NCBI GenBank assembly: GCA_905197955.1
Contig: CAJKAR010000053.1
Span: 1-24,083, forward strand
Direction: 5' to 3'
Origin: an uncultured Lentisphaeria bacterium
GTDB lineage: Bacteria > Verrucomicrobiota > Lentisphaeria > Victivallales > UBA1829
Length of the DNA stretch: 24,083 nt
The translations under genes were made by a program, and so were the position numbers. Of the stretch, positions 22,424 through 24,083 are shown in pieces (positions within the stretch are counted from its first letter, which is position 1; each line of letters begins with the position of its first letter). The notes below the pieces were generated by a model, which was given only the letters and a program-made list of their open reading frames with translations, was not told where the DNA came from and searched no databases.

Positions 22424-23265
22424 TTGAATCCGTCCGGCCGCCGCTTTCCGGGATTGCGTCAAAAGCCTCCTTTGGGATGGCGTTTGCCGCGTCGGGAGTG
22501 CCTGTGCGGAACATTCTGGAGTATTCGGAATCTCTGCGCGGGTTTGAAGCAGTGGAATTTCCCGTTGAGATCCTCGAGCTGAAGGAAGCGTCAAAGCTTC
22601 TGGCCGGGGCGATCAACGGGTTTCAATATCTTCATATCGGTTCGATCATCGACCGGGAGGTCGCATGCAATCTTCCGTATGCGTCGGAATCGTTGTACGA
22701 CGAGTTTGCCGCTTACACGGAAAAGATCGTGTCGCTCCTCGATTCCATCGGGATTCATACGGTGACGTTTGATCCTGGAATGAATTCGGTCCTGACCGAT
22801 TCGCGGACTTTGGCATCGACTCTGCGGATTCTGAAGCTGATTGCTCCGGTGCTGCAGCGGACCGGAATTGTTCTGCTGCTGCCGTTTTCGCTTCCGTGCC
22901 GTGGAAAAGAGACTCCGGCAATGCTGACGGATTTTCTGCGGTCTTCCATGATTCCGAATCTGAAAGTGCGTCTGGATATTCATCCTCATGAGATTCCACG
23001 GGAGCGGATGCTGCCGGATCGTCTTGCAGGGACTCTGCTTCTGGAGGTTCGGTCTGTGCTTTTCCGCTACGATGCCGATTCGGGAAACACGCTGGTTCCT
23101 GAACATGTGAAACCCTGGATAGAGCGTCTTCATTTGCTGGGATTTCACGGACCCTTTATGGCGGCGCCAGCATTGTCCGGGGCTGGTCGATTCCTGCATA
23201 AAGCGGATGAATGGTCCGCTCTGATCCATACATTGCGCACTGAAACCGAAGGAGGTCGGAAATGA
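22420..23265 (+). CDS. Unrecognised TIM-barrel-like protein
   Basis: I do not recognise a family with confidence. The 281-residue protein has no signal peptide or membrane segment. It shows alternating hydrophobic strands and helices (AVEFPVEIL, YLHIGSIID, IHTVTFDPGMN, IVLLLPFSLP, LKVRLDIHPHE, TLLLEVRSVLFRYD), which resembles a sugar-phosphate isomerase/AP-endonuclease-like TIM barrel. The metal-binding Glu/Asp/His set of that superfamily is not clearly conserved, so it could be a degenerate or non-enzymatic member. Codon use matches the neighbours. ATGA overlaps with ribE on one side and pdxJ on the other place it firmly in the operon, so a role tied to flavin or vitamin B6 supply is a reasonable guess but no more. 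Confidence 0.75.
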   Translation: MIESVRPPLSGIASKASFGMAFAASGVPVRNILEYSESLRGFEAVEFPVEILELKEASKLLAGAINGFQYLHIGSIIDREVACNLPYASESLYDEFAAYTEKIVSLLDSIGIHTVTFDPGMNSVLTDSRTLASTLRILKLIAPVLQRTGIVLLLPFSLPCRGKETPAMLTDFLRSSMIPNLKVRLDIHPHEIPRERMLPDRLAGTLLLEVRSVLFRYDADSGNTLVPEHVKPWIERLHLLGFHGPFMAAPALSGAGRFLHKADEWSALIHTLRTETEGGRK

Positions 23266-23981
23266 AACTTGGTGTCAATATTGATCATGTCGCAACATTA
23301 AGACAGGCTCGTCATACGAAGTACCCGTCTCCGCTGGCCGCCGCGGAGCTTTGCATGAAAGCGGGGGCAGATGGCATTACGGCTCATCTGCGCGAGGATC
23401 GCCGTCATATTCAGGACAGCGATATGGAGGCGCTTTCCAAAGCCGTTCCCCGTTTGAATATGGAGATGGCGGTGACGGATGAAATGGTGCGCATCGCATC
23501 TTCTCTTAAACCGGCGCACTGCTGTCTTGTTCCGGAAAAGCGTCAGGAGCTGACTACTGAGGGTGGTCTTGATGTCGTCGGAAAGTTCGAGAGCGTAAAA
23601 GCTGCAGTCGAAACTCTTTCCGCTGTCGGAATTGTCGTCAGTCTGTTCATTGATCCGGACAGAAAGCAGATTGAGGCGGCAAAACGTTGTGGTGCTCCCG
23701 TCATTGAGCTCCACACGGGGGCGTTCGCCAATGCGGAAGGAAAGGCGCAGACCGATGAACTGCAACGTCTTGCGGATGCGGCTGAATTCGCCCATTCTCT
23801 TGGCATTACGGTGAACGCAGGGCACGGTATCGATTATGAGAATATCAAACTTCTGCTGCGGGAAGTCCCTCATTTGAATGAACTCAATATTGGACACAGC
23901 ATCATCTGCCGTGCGGTTTTTATCGGCCTTGAAAATGCCGTCGCGGAAATGCTGGCCCTGATGAGTAACTACCAGAAGTAA
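23262..23981 (+). CDS. pdxJ: Pyridoxine 5'-phosphate synthase
   Basis: PdxJ closes the pyridoxine ring from deoxyxylulose 5-phosphate and 3-amino-1-hydroxyacetone phosphate in the DXP-dependent B6 pathway, in the cytosol. The 239-residue TIM barrel is full length with GVNIDHVATLRQAR at the start, H42 in TAHLREDRRHI, E68 in LNMEMA, E149 in VIELHTGAFA and H188 in VNAGHGIDYEN, which correspond to the catalytic residues of E. coli PdxJ. A GGAGG-type site (GAAGGAGGTCGG) lies just upstream, and the ATG overlaps the preceding stop. It is the last gene of the FMN-riboswitch operon. The downstream enzyme PdxH (not in the window) uses FMN, which could explain the grouping. Confidence 0.97.
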   Translation: MKLGVNIDHVATLRQARHTKYPSPLAAAELCMKAGADGITAHLREDRRHIQDSDMEALSKAVPRLNMEMAVTDEMVRIASSLKPAHCCLVPEKRQELTTEGGLDVVGKFESVKAAVETLSAVGIVVSLFIDPDRKQIEAAKRCGAPVIELHTGAFANAEGKAQTDELQRLADAAEFAHSLGITVNAGHGIDYENIKLLLREVPHLNELNIGHSIICRAVFIGLENAVAEMLALMSNYQK

Positions 23982-23999
23982 GACTCCCTGAATTCCGAA

Positions 24000-24023
24000 G
24001 CCATTGCTTTGAAATGCAATGGC
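24000..24023 (+). terminator. Hairpin after pdxJ, possible end of the rib-pdxJ operon
   Basis: A perfect 8-bp stem GCCATTGC/GCAATGGC (24000-24007 and 24016-24023) with an 8-nt loop lies 18 nt past the pdxJ stop. Only ATCTAAAAGTTT follows rather than a T run, so intrinsic termination would be weak. Confidence 0.45.
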
Positions 24024-24030
24024 CATCTAA

Positions 24031-24083
24031 AAGTTTAGGGAAAGAGGGGAGCGCGAGGGGAGAAGAACCGCTTTTCAAAGCGG
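24031..24083. repeat. Repeat-like purine-rich stretch and palindrome cut by the window end
   Basis: A purine-rich run (GGGAAAGAGGGGAGCGCGAG and on) leads into CCGCTTTTCAAAGCGG (24068-24083), whose arms CCGCTTT/AAAGCGG pair around two bases. The pairing would grow if the sequence beyond the window continues as the complement of the purine run. GAAAGAGGG and GAGAAG also appear in the repeat at 81-95, hinting at related intergenic elements at both ends. Confidence 0.4.

Overview
This 24 kb window looks like a chromosomal housekeeping region of an anaerobic, fermenting, Gram-negative-type bacterium. The signs are a trimeric NAD-linked [FeFe] hydrogenase under a Rex regulator, a divisome FtsQ with its POTRA domain, and de novo routes to NAD, riboflavin, lysine/diaminopimelate and pyridoxal phosphate. 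An amino-acid permease fused to a PTS IIA-like domain and the overall gene style make me lean to the PVC superphylum, perhaps Lentisphaerota. That placement is low-confidence inference from proteins alone. No tRNA, rRNA, CRISPR array, transposase or phage gene was seen; nearly all of the window is explained by intact genes.

Layout. (1) 1-1030: a repeat-like intergenic stretch with small hairpins, then nadA on the minus strand. (2) 1031-3585: divergent plus-strand unit with a promoter, a GC-rich leader hairpin, a doubtful small exported Cys-containing ORF and the permease-IIA fusion. (3) 3586-7027: carB with its own promoter. (4) 7028-9961: a perfect-consensus promoter driving ftsQ, dapB and a divergent TrmA/RlmD-type RNA uracil methyltransferase, ending in a hairpin shared with the convergent operon. 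(5) 9992-15731, minus strand: one apparent operon read rex, hydC, hydB, hydA, a lone receiver-domain protein and folB, with a near-consensus Rex operator just downstream of the -10 box. (6) 15683-15926: a divergent control region that may also hold a short Rex-controlled untranslated transcript ending at an intrinsic terminator. (7) 15927-24023, plus strand: an FMN-riboswitch-controlled operon ribBA, ribH, nusB, ftsY, a secreted C39-like papain-fold protein, ribD, ribE, an unrecognised TIM-barrel-like protein and pdxJ. The last five genes are linked by ATGA overlaps or a 2-nt gap. (8) 24024-24083: start of another repeat-like hairpin cut by the window end.

How it fits together. The Rex/hydrogenase unit would let the cell dispose of electrons as H2 when NADH rises. 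The riboswitch unit makes FMN/FAD, cofactors of the hydrogenase diaphorase subunit HydB and of vitamin B6 oxidation, and carries pdxJ in the same transcript. Points that most deserve a second look: the Rex operator overlapping two opposed promoters and a candidate small RNA, a Glu in place of the phospho-acceptor Asp in the hydrogenase-linked receiver protein, a Ser in the H-cluster L1 motif of HydA, an extra hairpin inside the P2 loop of the FMN riboswitch, and the two unrecognised genes embedded in the vitamin operon.
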